Shown here: piece by piece, positions 1 through 10,322 of the stretch
Position numbering within the stretch: position 1 is the stretch's first letter
Layout of the letters: the number at the start of each line of letters is the position of its first letter
Origin: Euglena gracilis
Taxonomy: Eukaryota; Euglenida; Euglenophyceae; Euglenales
Assembly: GCA_039621445.1 (NCBI GenBank)
Contig: CP154956.1
Coordinates: 58,163,155 to 58,227,154, forward strand
DNA length: 64,000 nt
Direction of reading: 5' to 3'
Position numbers and translations under genes: made by a program
The notes under the pieces: model-generated
Told to the model about the DNA's origin: nothing
The model's input: the letters and a program-made list of their open reading frames with translations, nothing else
Database searches by the model: none

Positions 1-880
1 TTTTTGAGCCGAAAACGAGCGTTTTTCGACCCACCAGCGCCCCGTTTTGGGCCGCCGACCCATTGACTTTGGGTCAAAACCGGGTCGAAAAAGTCGAAAA
101 AAATCGATAAAATTTTTTTTGCCCGAAACGATGTTTTTTGGCCTCCCGGACCCAGAAAAACTGTTTTCGAGCCGAAAACGACCGTTTTTCGACCCGCCAG
201 CTCCCCATTTTGGGCCGCCGACCCATTGACTTTGGGTCAAAACCGGGTCAAAAAAGTCGAAAAAAATCGCAATTTTTTTTTTGCCCAAAACGATGTTTTT
301 TGGCCTCCCAGACCCAGAAAAACTGTTTTTGAGCCGAAAACGAGCGTTTTTCGACCCGCCAGCGCCCCGTTTTCGACCGCCGACCCGTTGACTTTGGGTC
401 AAAACCGGGTCGAAAAAGTCGAAAAAAATCGAAAAAAATTTTTTTTGCCCGAAACGACGTTTTTTGGCCTCCCGGACCCGGAAAAACTGTTTTTGAGCCG
501 AAAACGAGCGTTTTTCGACCCGCCAGCACCCCGTTTTGAGCCGCCGACCCATTGACTTTGGGTCAAAACCGGGTCGAAAAAGTCGAAAAAATCGATTTTT
601 TTTTTTGCCCGAAACGATGTTTTTTGGCCTCCCGGACCCGGAAAAACTGTTTTTGAGCCGAAAACGAGCGTTTTTCGACCCGCCAGCGCCCCGTTTTGGG
701 CCGCCGACCCATTCATTTTGGGTCAAAACCGGGTCGAAAAGGTCGAAAAAGTCGAAAAAAATCGAAAAAATTTTTTTGCCCGAAACGATGTTTTTGGGCC
801 TCCCTGGACCCGGAAAAACTGTTTTTGGGCCGAATATGAGCGTTTTTCGACCCACCGGCGCCCTTTTTCTGGCACAAAAC
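1..880. repeat. ~163-bp tandem repeat array
   Basis: About five head-to-tail copies of a unit of roughly 160-172 bp; the landmark GTTTTTCGACCC recurs near 21, 184, 346, 510, 670 and 842. Each unit mixes GC-rich text with A- and T-runs. Single related copies on the opposite strand lie at 9,424-9,590 and 37,890-38,170, so this is a dispersed family locally amplified here. The open frames crossing it are by-products of the periodicity. The array is cut by the window edge. Confidence 0.9.
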
Positions 881-1785
881 CCATGGAATTCAGGCAAAAG
901 AGCTCCATGGAGTGCGCCGATATGTATGGAGGGGTCAATGAAGGGGTGGGTGGGTTGGCGCATGGGTCAATGAAGGGGTGGGTGCGCGCTTATTAAGAGC
1001 TCAGCACTATTCAAAACCTGGTACAATATGGGGGGGGCATGGTATTCGTTCGAGCCCCCCCCCCGATTAATCGTTTGTTCGAGGGGTCCAACATTGTTCT
1101 TTTGCTGGGTGCAAAATTAATCGACCAAACTTTTTGCTAGATTTCATGTGTTTTTGGGGGTGGCCGAATGCTTGCACAAAGAATGGATCAGAATGCCAGG
1201 GTTCATGGAAATTCTTTGTGGGAGGTGGTGAAACCTGCATGGGAAAGTTTCAATCATCAGGAGAAGTGTTGAAGAAGTTCTAAAACTTCAACTTCACTTC
1301 GGAGGTTCGGCACGTCTGACGAGGACCCTCGGCCACCAGGGGGGGGTCCCCATTTTGCCGTGCCGAGGGGGTCAGTCCCCCAGGGGGGGTCCACCGTGGC
1401 GGACAGCCGGAATTTCCCAAAGGAAAATTCATTGGTTTGATTCGGCATGCCGTGCCGAGGGGGTTGGCTGACCACGGGGGGGGGGGGGGTGGTTGCCGGA
1501 CCTCCTTCACTTCAACTTCAATCTCTGTTCTTCACCACAACTTCAATCCAGCCTTGGGTGCACCCCCCTAAAAATGCCCAAAAACTTACATTTCATTTTT
1601 GACATGGCCGCCAGGGACCAATCCTCAGCAACTGCCACTCCCACCCCTCCTCCCACTGTGCCTAGCTTCCTCAAAAAAAGCTCGAAAAATCGCGACTTTC
1701 TTGAGCCCAAAAATGGCCAAAAATGACCATTTTCAGGCATAAAATGGCAAATTTGGGGGCCACGCGCTCCAGGCGCGCCCATTTT
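881..1785. other. Non-coding stretch with G/C runs, no gene seen
   Basis: No coding exon is recognised. It contains GATTAATCG inside a G/C-run context near 1,060-1,085, a motif cluster that recurs near 17,490-17,525 and 26,800-26,850. A stretch at 1,260-1,560 holds GAACTTCAACTTC-type direct repeats that resemble 27,215-27,265. Confidence 0.5.
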
Positions 1786-1871
1786 TTTGTCAAAAATGGC
1801 CCAAAAATGGCCAAAGATGACCACTTTTTTGGACCGGAAAATCACTGGTTTTAGGGCGCGCGCCGCCCACG

Positions 1872-2445
1872 CAAAATCCCTTGTGTTACCAAACCGGTTT
1901 GGGGGGCAAATCCCTTTTTGTTGCTCAACTGTTCGAGGGCCCCAAAATAACAAAATCCCTTGGTTTACCAAACCGTTTTTGTGTCCGTCCCCCCTACCCT
2001 CTAATCCACAGTCGCCCCTTGGAAAGGGGGGGTCGCGGTTATGGATTGGGGGGGGGTCGACCATGGTCGCCCCCTCGGAAGGGGGGGGTGGGGGTTATGT
2101 GGTGGGGGGTTCGACCATGGTCGCCCCCTCGGAAGGGGAGGTCGCGGTTATGGGGTGGGGGGGGCGCCCATGGTCGCCTCTCGGAAGGGGGGGTCGCGGT
2201 GATGGGGTGAGGGGGTCGACCATGGTCGCCCCTTGGAAGGGGGGGTCGCGGTTATGGGGTGGGGGGGTCGACCATGGTCGCCCCCTCGGAAGGGGGGGTC
2301 GCGGTTATGGAGTGGGGGGGTCGACCATGGCCGCCCCCTCGGAAGGGGGGGTCGCGGTTATGGGGTGGGGGGGTCGACCATGGTCGCCCCTTGGAAGGGG
2401 GGTCGCGGTTATGGGGTGGGGGGGTCGACCATGGTGGCCCCGAGC
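1872..2445 (+). repeat. 79-bp units followed by ~53-bp GCGACC/CCATGG minisatellite
   Basis: 1,872-1,975 carries the 79-bp satellite unit that is amplified at 18.65-25.37 kb, here in the opposite orientation. From about 2,000 to 2,440 there are about eight copies of a ~53-bp unit: GTCGCGGTTATG recurs near 2,032, 2,141, 2,193, 2,245, 2,299, 2,351 and 2,402. Each unit contains the palindrome TCGACCATGGTCG. Related arrays lie at 17,570-17,860, 18,300-18,620 and 25,370-25,690. Gly/Arg-rich ORFs over it are shadows. Confidence 0.88.
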
Positions 2446-2765
2446 AAGAAATTGGTGATGGACTTTTTGGTGGTCGCTAGCGACCAGTCGCTAGCGACCA
2501 TGGTTGCTAGCTACCATTTTCTAGCGACTAGTCGCTAGCGACCATTGGTGATAAGGCTGGTCGCTAGCGACTAGCCAATTTTAAGTCCACCCCCCCCTCT
2601 AAAAAAGTTTTTAAGCCCCCCCCTCCAAAAAAAATTCATTCAAATATGAAGGAAAATGACTCGAAACCCACCCAAATGCCTTCAGAAACCCCCATTCGGG
2701 GGTCCATCTGCAAAAAAAATTGGGTAATATCTTCTTTTTGCGCCAGTTCTGTGAAACTTGTCTTT
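1876..2765 (+). repeat. Left copy of a ~0.8-kb inverted duplication
   Basis: The order 79-bp units, ~53-bp array, CTAGCGAC palindromes, then unique text ending near TTTGCGCCAGTTCTGTGAAA reappears in reverse complement at about 17,975-18,790. The unique tail proves true duplication rather than shared satellite content. Confidence 0.85.
2470..2580. repeat. Cluster of GTCGCTAGCGAC palindromes
   Basis: Several copies and variants of the perfect 12-bp palindrome GTCGCTAGCGAC occur within about 100 bp. The same cluster is present at 17,885-17,940 and 18,175-18,265. It lies at the edge of the ~53-bp arrays each time. No protein-binding role can be read from sequence alone. Confidence 0.85.
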
Positions 2766-2874
2766 GTCCATTACATGCGCGCCTGGCCCTGGGTCGGTAC
2801 CCCAACCCTCCCGGGGATTTTGTATGGGTATTTTGTTTATTGGAGGGGGCGGGGGGGGTGCGGGGGGGGGGGGG

Positions 2875-5800
2875 CGGCAGCCCCCCCCCCCCCCCGCTAG
2901 ACGACCAAGGGCGCCGAAGGCGCCTTAGGACTGTTTTGTTTACGGTGCGCGTGGCATTACATGCGCGCCTGGTCCTGGGTCGGTTACCCCCCGGAGGGGA
3001 TTTTGTTAACGTGACCCCCCCCTATTTGTCACCCCCCCCCCCTAATAGTCGCCCCCCCCTTGGGGGGGCGACAATTAGGGGGGGGCTACCGGTGGACCCA
3101 TGGAAATGGGGGGTAATTGAGTACCCCCCCCCCCCCTAATTGTCCCCCCCCCCTAATAGTCGCCAGGGGGGGTCAAAACGCTCCCGAGGGGGTGCCATAT
3201 AGGGGGGGGGGGTCACGTTATTGGAGGGCGGGGGGGGGGGCGGGGGGGGGGGGGGGGGCAGCCCCCCCGCTAGATGACCAAGGGCGCCGAAGGCGCCTTA
3301 GGACTGTTTTGTTTAGGCGCCTTAGGACTGTTTTGTTTACGGTGCGCGTGGCATTACATGCACGCCTGGCCCTGGGTCGGTTACCCCCCGGAGGGGATTT
3401 TGTTATTGGAGGGCGGGGGGGGGGGGGGGTGCGGGGGGGGGCGGCAGCCCCCCCCCCCGCTAGACGACCAAGGGCGCCGAAGGCGCCTTAGGACTGTTTT
3501 GTTTACGGTGCGCGTGGCATTACATGCGCGCCTGGTCCTGGGTCGGTTACCCCCGGAGGGGATTTTGTTATTGGAGGGCGGGGGGGGGGGGGGGGGGGGG
3601 GCTAGACGACCAAGGGCGCCGAAGGCGCCTTAGGACTGTTTTGTTTAGTCGCCTTAGGACTGTTTTGTTTACGGTGCGCGTGGCATTACATGCGCGCCTG
3701 GTCCTGGGTCGGTTACCCCCCGGAGGGGATTTTGTTAACGTGACCCCCCCCCTATTTGTCACCCCCCCCTAATAGTCGTCCCCCCCTTGGGGGGGCGACA
3801 ATTAGGGGGGGGGTTACCGATGGACCCATGGAAATGTGGGGTAATTAAGTACCCCACCCCCCTAATTGTCCCCCCCCCCCCTAATAGTCGCCAGGGGGGG
3901 TCAAAACGCTCCCGAGGGGGTGCCATATAGGGGGGGGGTCACGTTATTGGAGGGCGGGGGGGGGGGGGTGCGGGGGGGGGGGGGCAGCCCCCCCCGCTAG
4001 ACGACCAAGGGCGCCGAAGGCGCCTTAGGACTGTTTTGTTTAGGCGCCTTAGGACTGTTTTGTTTACGGTGCGCGTGGCATTACATGCACGCCTGGCCCT
4101 GGGTCGGTTACCCCCCGGAGGGGATTTTGTTATTGGAGGGCGGGGGGGGGGTGCGGGGGGGGCGGCAGCCCCCCCCCCCCCGCCAGACGGCCAAGGGCGC
4201 CGAAGGCGCCCTAGGGCTGTTTTGTTTCGGCGCCTTAGGGCGGTTTTGTTTACGGTGCGCGTGGCATTACATGCGCGCCTGGTCCTGGGTCGGTTACCCC
4301 CCGGAGGGGATTTTGTTAACGTGACCCCCCCCCTATTTGTCACCCCCCCCTAATAGTCGTCGTCCCCCCCTTGGGGGGGCGACAATTAGGGGGGGGGTTA
4401 CCGATGGACCCATGGAAATGTGGGGTAATTGAGTAGCCCCCCCCCTAATTGTCACCCCCCCCCTAATAGTCGCCAAGGGGGTCAAAACGCTCCCGAGGGG
4501 GTGCCATATAGGGGGGGGGTCACGTTATTGGAGGGCGGGGGGGGTGCGGGGGGGGGGGGGCAGCCCCCCCCACTAGACGACCAAGGGCGCCGAAGGCGCC
4601 TTAGGACTGTTTTGTTTAGGCGCCTTAGGACTGTTTTGTTTACGGTGCGCGTGGCATTACATGCACGCCTGGCCCTGGGTCGGTTACCCCCCGGAGGGGA
4701 TTTTGTTATTGGAGGGCGGGGGGGGGTGGGGGGGGGGCCCCCCGCTAGGCGACCAAGGGCGCCGAAGGCGCCTTAGGACTGTTTTGTTTAGGCGCCTTAG
4801 GACTGTTTTGTTTACGGTGCGCGTGGCATTACATGCACGCCTGGCCCTGGGTCGGTTCCCCCCCGGATGGGATTTTGTTATTGGCGGGCGGGGGCGGGGG
4901 GGGGGGTGGGCAGCCCCCCCCCCCCCCGCTAGACGACCAAGGGCGCCGAAGGCGCCTTAGGACTGTTTTGTTTACGGTGCGCGTGGCATTACATGCGCGC
5001 CTGGTCCTGGGTCGGTTACCCCCCGGAGGGGATTTTGTTAACGTGACCACCCCCCTATTTGTCACCCCCCCCCTAATAGTCGTCCCCCCCTTGGTGGGGG
5101 GACAATTAGGGGGGGGGTTACCGATGGACCCATGGAAATGTGGGGTAATTGAGTAACCCCCCCCTAATTGTCACCCCCCCCCTAAGAGTCGACAGGGGGG
5201 GTCAAAACGCTCCCGAGGGGGGGACATATATGGGGGGGGGTCACGTTTATTGGAGGCGGGGGGGGGGTGCGGGGGGGGGGGGGGGGCAGCCCCCCCCGCT
5301 AGACGACCAAGGGCGCCGAAGGCGCCTTAGGACTGTTTTGTTTAGGCGCCTTAGGACTGTTTTGTTTACGGTGCGCGTGGCATTACATGCACGCCTGGCC
5401 CTGGGTCGGTTACCCCCCGGAGGGGATTTTGTTATTGGAGGGCGGGGGGGGGTGCGGGGGTGGCGGCAGCCCCCCCCCCCCCCCCGCTAGACGACCAAGG
5501 GCGCCGAAGGCGCCTTAGGACTGTTTTGTTTACGGTGCGCGTGGCATTACATGCGCGCCTGGCCCTGGGTCGGTTACCCCCGGAGGGGATTTTGTTATTG
5601 GAGGGCGGGGGGGGGGGTGCGGGGGGGGGGGGCAGCCCCCCCCCGCTTGATGACCTAGGGCGCCGAAGGCGGCTTAGGACTGTTTTGTGTACGGTGCGCG
5701 TGGCATTACATGCGCGCATGGCCCTGGGTCGGTTACCCCCCGGAAGGGATTTTGTTATTGGAGGGCGGGGGGGGGTGCGGGGGGGGGGGGGGGCCCCCCC

Positions 5801-7767
5801 CGCTAGACGACCAAGGGCGCCGAAGGCGCCTTAGGACTGTTTTGTTTACGGTGCGCGTGGCATTACATGCGCGCCTGGTCCTGGGTCGGTTACCCCCCGG
5901 AGGGGATTTTGTTAACGTGACCCCCCCCCTATTTGTCACCCCCCCTAATAGTCGTCCCCCCCTTGGGGGGGCGACAATTAGGGGGGGGGTTACCGATGGA
6001 CCCAGGGAAATGTGGGGTAATTGAGTAACCCCCCCCCTAATTGTCACCCCCCCCCTAATAGTCGCCAGGGGGGGTCAAAACGCTCCCGAGGGGGTGCCAT
6101 ATAGGGGGGGGGGGTCACGTTATTGGAGGGCGGGGGGGGGGTGCGGGGGGGGGGGGGGGCAGCCCCCCCCGCTAGACGACCAAGGGCGCCGAAGGCGCCT
6201 TAGGACTGTTTTGTTTAGGCGCCTTAGGACTGTTTTGTTTACGGTGCGCGTGGCATTACATGCACGCCTGGCCCTGGGTCGGTTACCCCCCGGAGGGGAT
6301 TTTGTTATTGGAGGGCGGGGGGGGGTGCGGGGGGGGGGGGGCGGCAGCCCCCCCCCCCCCCCCCGCTAGACGACCAAGGGCGCCGAAGGCGCCTTAGGAC
6401 TGTTTTGTTTACGGTGCGCGTGGCATTACATGCGCGCCTGGTCCTGGGTCGGTTACCCCCCGGAGGGGATTTTGTTATTGGAGGGCGGGGGGGGGGGGTG
6501 CGGGGGGGGGCCCCCCCCGCTAGACGACCAAGGGCGCCGAAGGCGCCTTAGGACTGTTTTGTTTAGGCGCCTTAGGACTGTTTTGTTTACGGTGCGCGTG
6601 GCATTACATGCACGCCTGGCCCTGGGTCGGTTACCCCCGGAGGGGATTTTGTTATTGGAGGGCGGGGGGGGGTGCGGGGGGGGGGGCGCGGGGGGGGGGG
6701 GCAGCCCCCCCCCCCCCGCTAGACGACCAAGGGCGCCGAAGGCGCCTTAGGACTGTTTTGTTTACGGTGCGCGTGGCATTACATGCGCGCCTGGTCCTGG
6801 GTCGGTACACCCCGGAGGGGATTTTGTTATTGGAGGGCGGGGGTGCGGGGGGGGCAGCCCCCCCCGCTAGACGACCAAGGGCGCCGAAGGCGCCTTAGGA
6901 CTGTTTTGTTTAGGCGCCTTAGGACTGTTTTGTTTACGGTGCGCGTGGCATTACATGCACGCCTGGCCCTGGGTCGGTTACCCCCGGAGGGGATTTTGTT
7001 ATTGGAGGGCGGGGGGGGGTGCGGGGGGGGGGGGGGGGGGGGGCTAGACGACCAAGGGCGCCGAAGGCGCCTTAGGACTGTTTTGTTTACGGTGCGCGTG
7101 GCATTACATGCGCGCCTGGTCCTGGGTCGGTTACCCCCCGGAGGGGATTTTGTTATTGGAGGGCGGGGGGGGGGTGCGGGGGGGGGGCAGCCCCCCCCGC
7201 TAGACGACCAAGGGCGCCGAAGGCGCCTTAGGACTGTTTTGTTTAGGCGCCTTAGGACTGTTTTGTTTACGGTGCGCGTGGCATTACATGCACGCCTGGC
7301 CCTGGGTCGGTTACCCCCGGAGGGGATTTTGTTATTGGAGGGCGGGGGGGGGGGGGGGGGGGGGGGGGGGCGGGGGGGGGCCACCCCCCCCCCGCTAGAC
7401 GACCAAGGGCGCCGAAGGCGCCTTAGGACTGTTTTGTTTACGGTGCGCGTGGCATTACATGCGCGCCTGGTCCTGGGTCGGTTACCCCCCGGAGGGGATT
7501 TTGTTATTGGAGGGCGGGGGGGGGTGCGGGGGGGGGCAGCCCCCCCCGCTAGACGACCAAGGGCGCCGAAGGCGCCTTAGGACTGTTTTGTTTAGGCGCC
7601 TTAGGACTGTTTGTTTACGGTTCGCGTGGCATTACATGCACGCCTGGCCCTGGGTCAGTTACCCCCGGAGGGGATTTTGTTATTGGAGGGCGGGGGGAGG
7701 TGCGGGGGGGGGGGGGCAGCCCCCCCCCCGCTAGACGACCAAGGGCGCCGAAGGCGCCTTAGGACTG
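2875..7767 (+). repeat. G/C-run satellite, ~160-190-bp unit with higher-order blocks
   Basis: Head-to-tail units, each with a GGCGCCGAAGGCGCC hairpin core, a TTAGGACTGTTTTG block, a CATTACATGC block and a GGAGGGGATTTTG block, separated by runs of 6 to about 30 G or C. Some units duplicate the GCGCCTTAGGACTGTTTTG segment and some do not. A longer spacer starting near 3,009, 3,738, 4,319, 5,040 and 5,914 divides the array into larger blocks. All overlapping ORFs on both strands are low-complexity by-products. Two degenerate units recur at 28,375-28,565 in reverse complement. Confidence 0.92.
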
Positions 7768-8121
7768 TTTTAAAACCGTTAACCGTTCACGGGCTTCCCC
7801 ACGTGAGGAAACGGGGTGCGTTCACGGGTGCGCACTACGGCACCCGTGAACGGACCCCGTTTTCACATATGCGCACCCGTGGTCGGTTCACGGGTGCACG
7901 CACGGCAGCCGTGGACGGAATTTTGCCTTTAAAAAAGGGAAAATATTTATGCAGTAGGGAAGAGGATTTGAAACAAATGGCGAACCTGGTGAACTTGAGG
8001 GGTGGGGGCAGGAATGCAAGAGGTGGCATAGGGAACTGACACGCGACAAACTAAATTTCGGTGCGAGGCACATGCTCGCGATGCCTTTCGGCATGGTCAG
8101 AGGAACAACGGGACGGATAAC

Positions 8122-8394
8122 TCAACGACAACCCTGACAAATCCACGCTTTTTTCGGCGCGCGACGCAGCTCAGCACACACAAAATGATACGTCTCGCCA
8201 CAAACGGAACAACGAACACTTTTGGCTGCACCCACATCCGTGTCACTAAAAGCACGCACACCACACCGTGGGCACAACGGAGTAGAGGACGGGGGTGCGG
8301 GTGGGAAAACGGAAGGGACAGCAGACAGAATTTGGATAACGGTGACGAAGAACCTCCCCTCGGTATCCGGTGGTGTACCCCAACAAAAGTACAT
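8122..8394 (-). CDS. PHD-type zinc finger (C4HC3), C-terminal part of the element's protein
   Basis: This frame ends in a complete C4HC3 pattern: CPRC, 17 residues, CSVC, four residues, His, two residues, Cys, about 12 residues, CQGC, with the Trp of AWIC just before the last pair as in PHD fingers. PHD fingers usually read histone H3 tails, so a chromatin-targeting role for the transposase is an inference. The segment overlaps the recombinase-like frame in another frame, so one ancestral protein was probably recombinase domain followed by PHD finger, joined through a shift or splice near 8.3 kb. The stop follows directly after the last Cys-Arg. The first ~35 codons are probably not real coding sequence. 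Confidence 0.6.
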   Translation of the reverse strand: MYFCWGTPPDTEGRFFVTVIQILSAVPSVFPPAPPSSTPLCPRCGVRAFSDTDVGAAKSVRCSVCGETYHFVCAELRRAPKKAWICQGCR

Positions 8395-9070
8395 TCCTCC
8401 TTTGGACCCAAAATGGTGTGTTCCCTTCGGCAGCCTTCAAAACTGTGAGCAACTCGTCCGCCTGCAAAACTGTGTTTGTCAACCCACCCTTGGCCTCCAT
8501 TGCCTTTTTGGCCCTTTCGTGCGTGACGAGTGGCTTCATTAACGCATTGAACTGCGGGAACTGGGACACAGACGATGGTACAATGATGGCATAAACGGGA
8601 GCCAATGCCTTGTAAATGTTGCTTACAGCATTTACATAGGTCCGAAAACTGGACACTGGCATGGAGCGAAGGCGCCCATCTTTTCCTGCCTTCTCCTGCC
8701 TTGTCTGGACCCAGGCATCGGCTTCCTGCTGCGTCTTGAAAAGTTCACGAGCATCAACGCACCATCTGGCCCATCCCACCAAAACTTCGTCCAAAGAGCC
8801 AAAAACAATGCCATGCCGGTTGCAAACATCCATATACTCCAAAAAACACTTTACTGCGGCATGGTTCTTGGGGCCCAAGTCACAATTTTGACCACCGGTG
8901 GGGAGACTGCCTAAAAGGGCATCCACTGCAGCAGCTCCTAGGGAGCTGGCACCACGTAAAACAGCCAGAAATTCATCTACGTTGGGGGGGCGGGGCATCT
9001 GTGCTTCCATCATGTTGGCAAAACGCTTCATCGGACTGTGGGGAAAAGCAGCAGACAGACAGAAACACAA
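8246..9070 (-). CDS. Tyrosine-recombinase-like protein, N-terminal half of the family
   Basis: An open frame of 274 codons whose N-terminal half resembles the helical core-binding domain of tyrosine recombinases (phage-integrase family): a helix-rich stretch, a SSFRTYVNAVSNIY segment, then a catalytic-domain start ending in LLLGYTTGYRGEVL. The arginine in TGYRGE is where the family has its first catalytic Arg. The HxxR box and tyrosine nucleophile were not found in any downstream frame, so the catalytic domain is incomplete or the frame is broken. After GEVLRH the frame becomes unconvincing, while the overlapping frame (8,122-8,394) encodes a good zinc finger, which suggests a frameshift or an intron near 8,290-8,360. 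Several Met codons near the start (MKRFANMM) are possible initiators. Its position inside a TIR-bounded element supports a transposition role. Confidence 0.6.
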   Translation of the reverse strand: MCFCLSAAFPHSPMKRFANMMEAQMPRPPNVDEFLAVLRGASSLGAAAVDALLGSLPTGGQNCDLGPKNHAAVKCFLEYMDVCNRHGIVFGSLDEVLVGWARWCVDARELFKTQQEADAWVQTRQEKAGKDGRLRSMPVSSFRTYVNAVSNIYKALAPVYAIIVPSSVSQFPQFNALMKPLVTHERAKKAMEAKGGLTNTVLQADELLTVLKAAEGNTPFWVQRRNVLLLGYTTGYRGEVLRHRYPNSVCCPFRFPTRTPVLYSVVPTVWCACF

Positions 9071-9320
9071 ATGTTAAAAACCCCAAAAAATTCAAATTCC
9101 GATCACGGGTAACACCTTGCGCAACCGTGGTCGGTTCACGGGTGCACGCACGGCAGCCGTGGACGGAAATTCCGTTCACGGGTGCGCACTACGGCACCCG
9201 TGAACGGCCAAAGTTCACCCGTGAACGCCAAAAACGAGATTTTTGACCCCCTAGGCATCTCGTTAGGAAGCGCTTGCCTACTGCGAGGAAGCCCGTGAAC
9301 TTGGTTAACGGTTTTAAGAC

Positions 9321-9417
9321 AAAAGCGGGGTCCGATCACGATTCCCGGTGGAGAAACGGGGGGCGCCTACGGCGCCCCCCGTTTCTCCACCGGGAATCGT
9401 GATCGGACCCCGCTTTT
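9321..9417. repeat. Perfect 47-bp inverted repeat, 3-nt loop
   Basis: 9,321-9,367 is exactly complementary to 9,371-9,417, around the loop TAC. The apex is GGCGCC-TAC-GGCGCC. It starts 3 bp after the right end of the recombinase element and ends just before a copy of the ~163-bp family, so it fills the boundary between two repeat types. No ORF. Confidence 0.97.
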
Positions 9418-9420
9418 TCT

Positions 9421-10322
9421 TATATTTGACCCGGTTTTGACCCAAAGTCAATGGGTCGGCGGCCCAAAACGGGGCGCTGGCGGGTCGAAAAACGCTCGTT
9501 TTCGGCTCAAAAACAGTTTTTCTGGGTCCGGGAGGCCAAAAAACATCGTTTTGGGCAAAAAAAAAATTTGCGATTTTTTTCGACTTTTTGGCCGAAAACG
9601 GCTAAGTCGAACAGAAAGAAAAGTGTACAAAATGGCCTGAAATGGCCCAAATTGGCCAAAAAACGCCCGTATCTCGGGCTGGGCGGGGAGTTGCGGGGAA
9701 ACCAAAATCCCAGTAGATAGAGCGTTCCAAGGGCTTCAATTTAGGTCTCCGGACATTTCCTTTGATTTTGCATCATTTTCGAGAAATTTTGAAAACATCG
9801 ATTTTTTGACCCCCCACCCCCCGAAAACGGCTAAGTCGAACAGAGGGAAAAGTGTACAAAACGGCCATCTGCGCCGAAAACGGCCGTATCTCGGGCTAGG
9901 CGGGGAGTTGCGGGGAAATCAAAATACCGGTGGATGGGGCGTTCCAAGGGCTTCAAATTAGGTCTCTGGACATTTCCTTTGATTTGGCTTCATTTTGGAG
10001 ATATTTTGAAAATTGACATTTTTTGGCCGAAATGGCAGAGTCCAAAGGGGGGGGGGCTCATCCAGGGGGGGCGGGTAAATCCTACCGAGTTTGGACCCCT
10101 TCGCGCGTGAATAACTCGGGCCTGGCGGGGAGTTGGGGGTCAAACCCAGGTGATTCGGAAACTAGGAATCCAGTCGCTCGTGACTGGAAAAAAAATTCCG
10201 GGAACCGGGCCGGGATCATGGTGATAATCCGTCGGTTCTCCTGGTGGCCCCGACCCGGGGGGGGGGGGGGGGGGGGGGGCGAGGGGGGGGGTTTCGACGG
10301 TGGTAAGCTTCGCTCTTACCCA
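9421..10322 (+). repeat. Composite repeat: ~163-bp unit plus CTAAGTCGAACAG units
   Basis: A single ~163-bp unit (reverse complement of the 1-880 array) is followed by units sharing GGCTAAGTCGAACAG and TATCTCGGGC (near 9,590 and 9,830) and by a GGTGATTCGGAAACTAG segment, ending in a G-run and GGTAAGCTTCGCTCTTACC. The same order recurs at 37,890-39,130, and the middle part alone at 45,790-45,935. Confidence 0.88.

Larger units (their letters stand above)
7769..9317 (-). mobile_element. TIR-bearing tyrosine-recombinase element with PHD finger
   Basis: The ends are inverted repeats of about 30 bp: 7,769-7,797 and 9,287-9,317 pair apart from a 2-bp indel, both containing AAAACCGTTAACC and TTCACGGGCTTCC. 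Just inside each end are the same two subterminal blocks: a hairpin block (7,820-7,854 and 9,175-9,208; arms GTTCACGGGTGC/GCACCCGTGAAC) and a GGTGCACGCACGGCAGCCGT block (7,880-7,919 and 9,131-9,168). Both pairs are direct repeats, but their order is swapped between the ends. The element truncates the satellite to its left exactly at a TTAGGACTGTTTT block. It encodes, on the minus strand, a recombinase-like protein and a PHD finger. A Crypton-like DNA transposon is the closest known idea, but TIRs are not typical of Cryptons. Confidence 0.7.

Noticed and set aside
1040-1080. tRNA B-box-like GTTCGAGCC
   Set aside because: No A box or cloverleaf partner stems around it; it lies in a C-run repeat that recurs elsewhere.
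1787-2458. 223-codon Gly/Arg-rich ORF resembling an RGG protein
   Set aside because: It follows the ~53-bp minisatellite and is open because of its composition; overlapping frames are equally open.
6783-7580. 265-codon plus ORF and 185-codon minus ORF in the G/C satellite
   Set aside because: Translations merely repeat the satellite unit and break wherever a G-run changes length.
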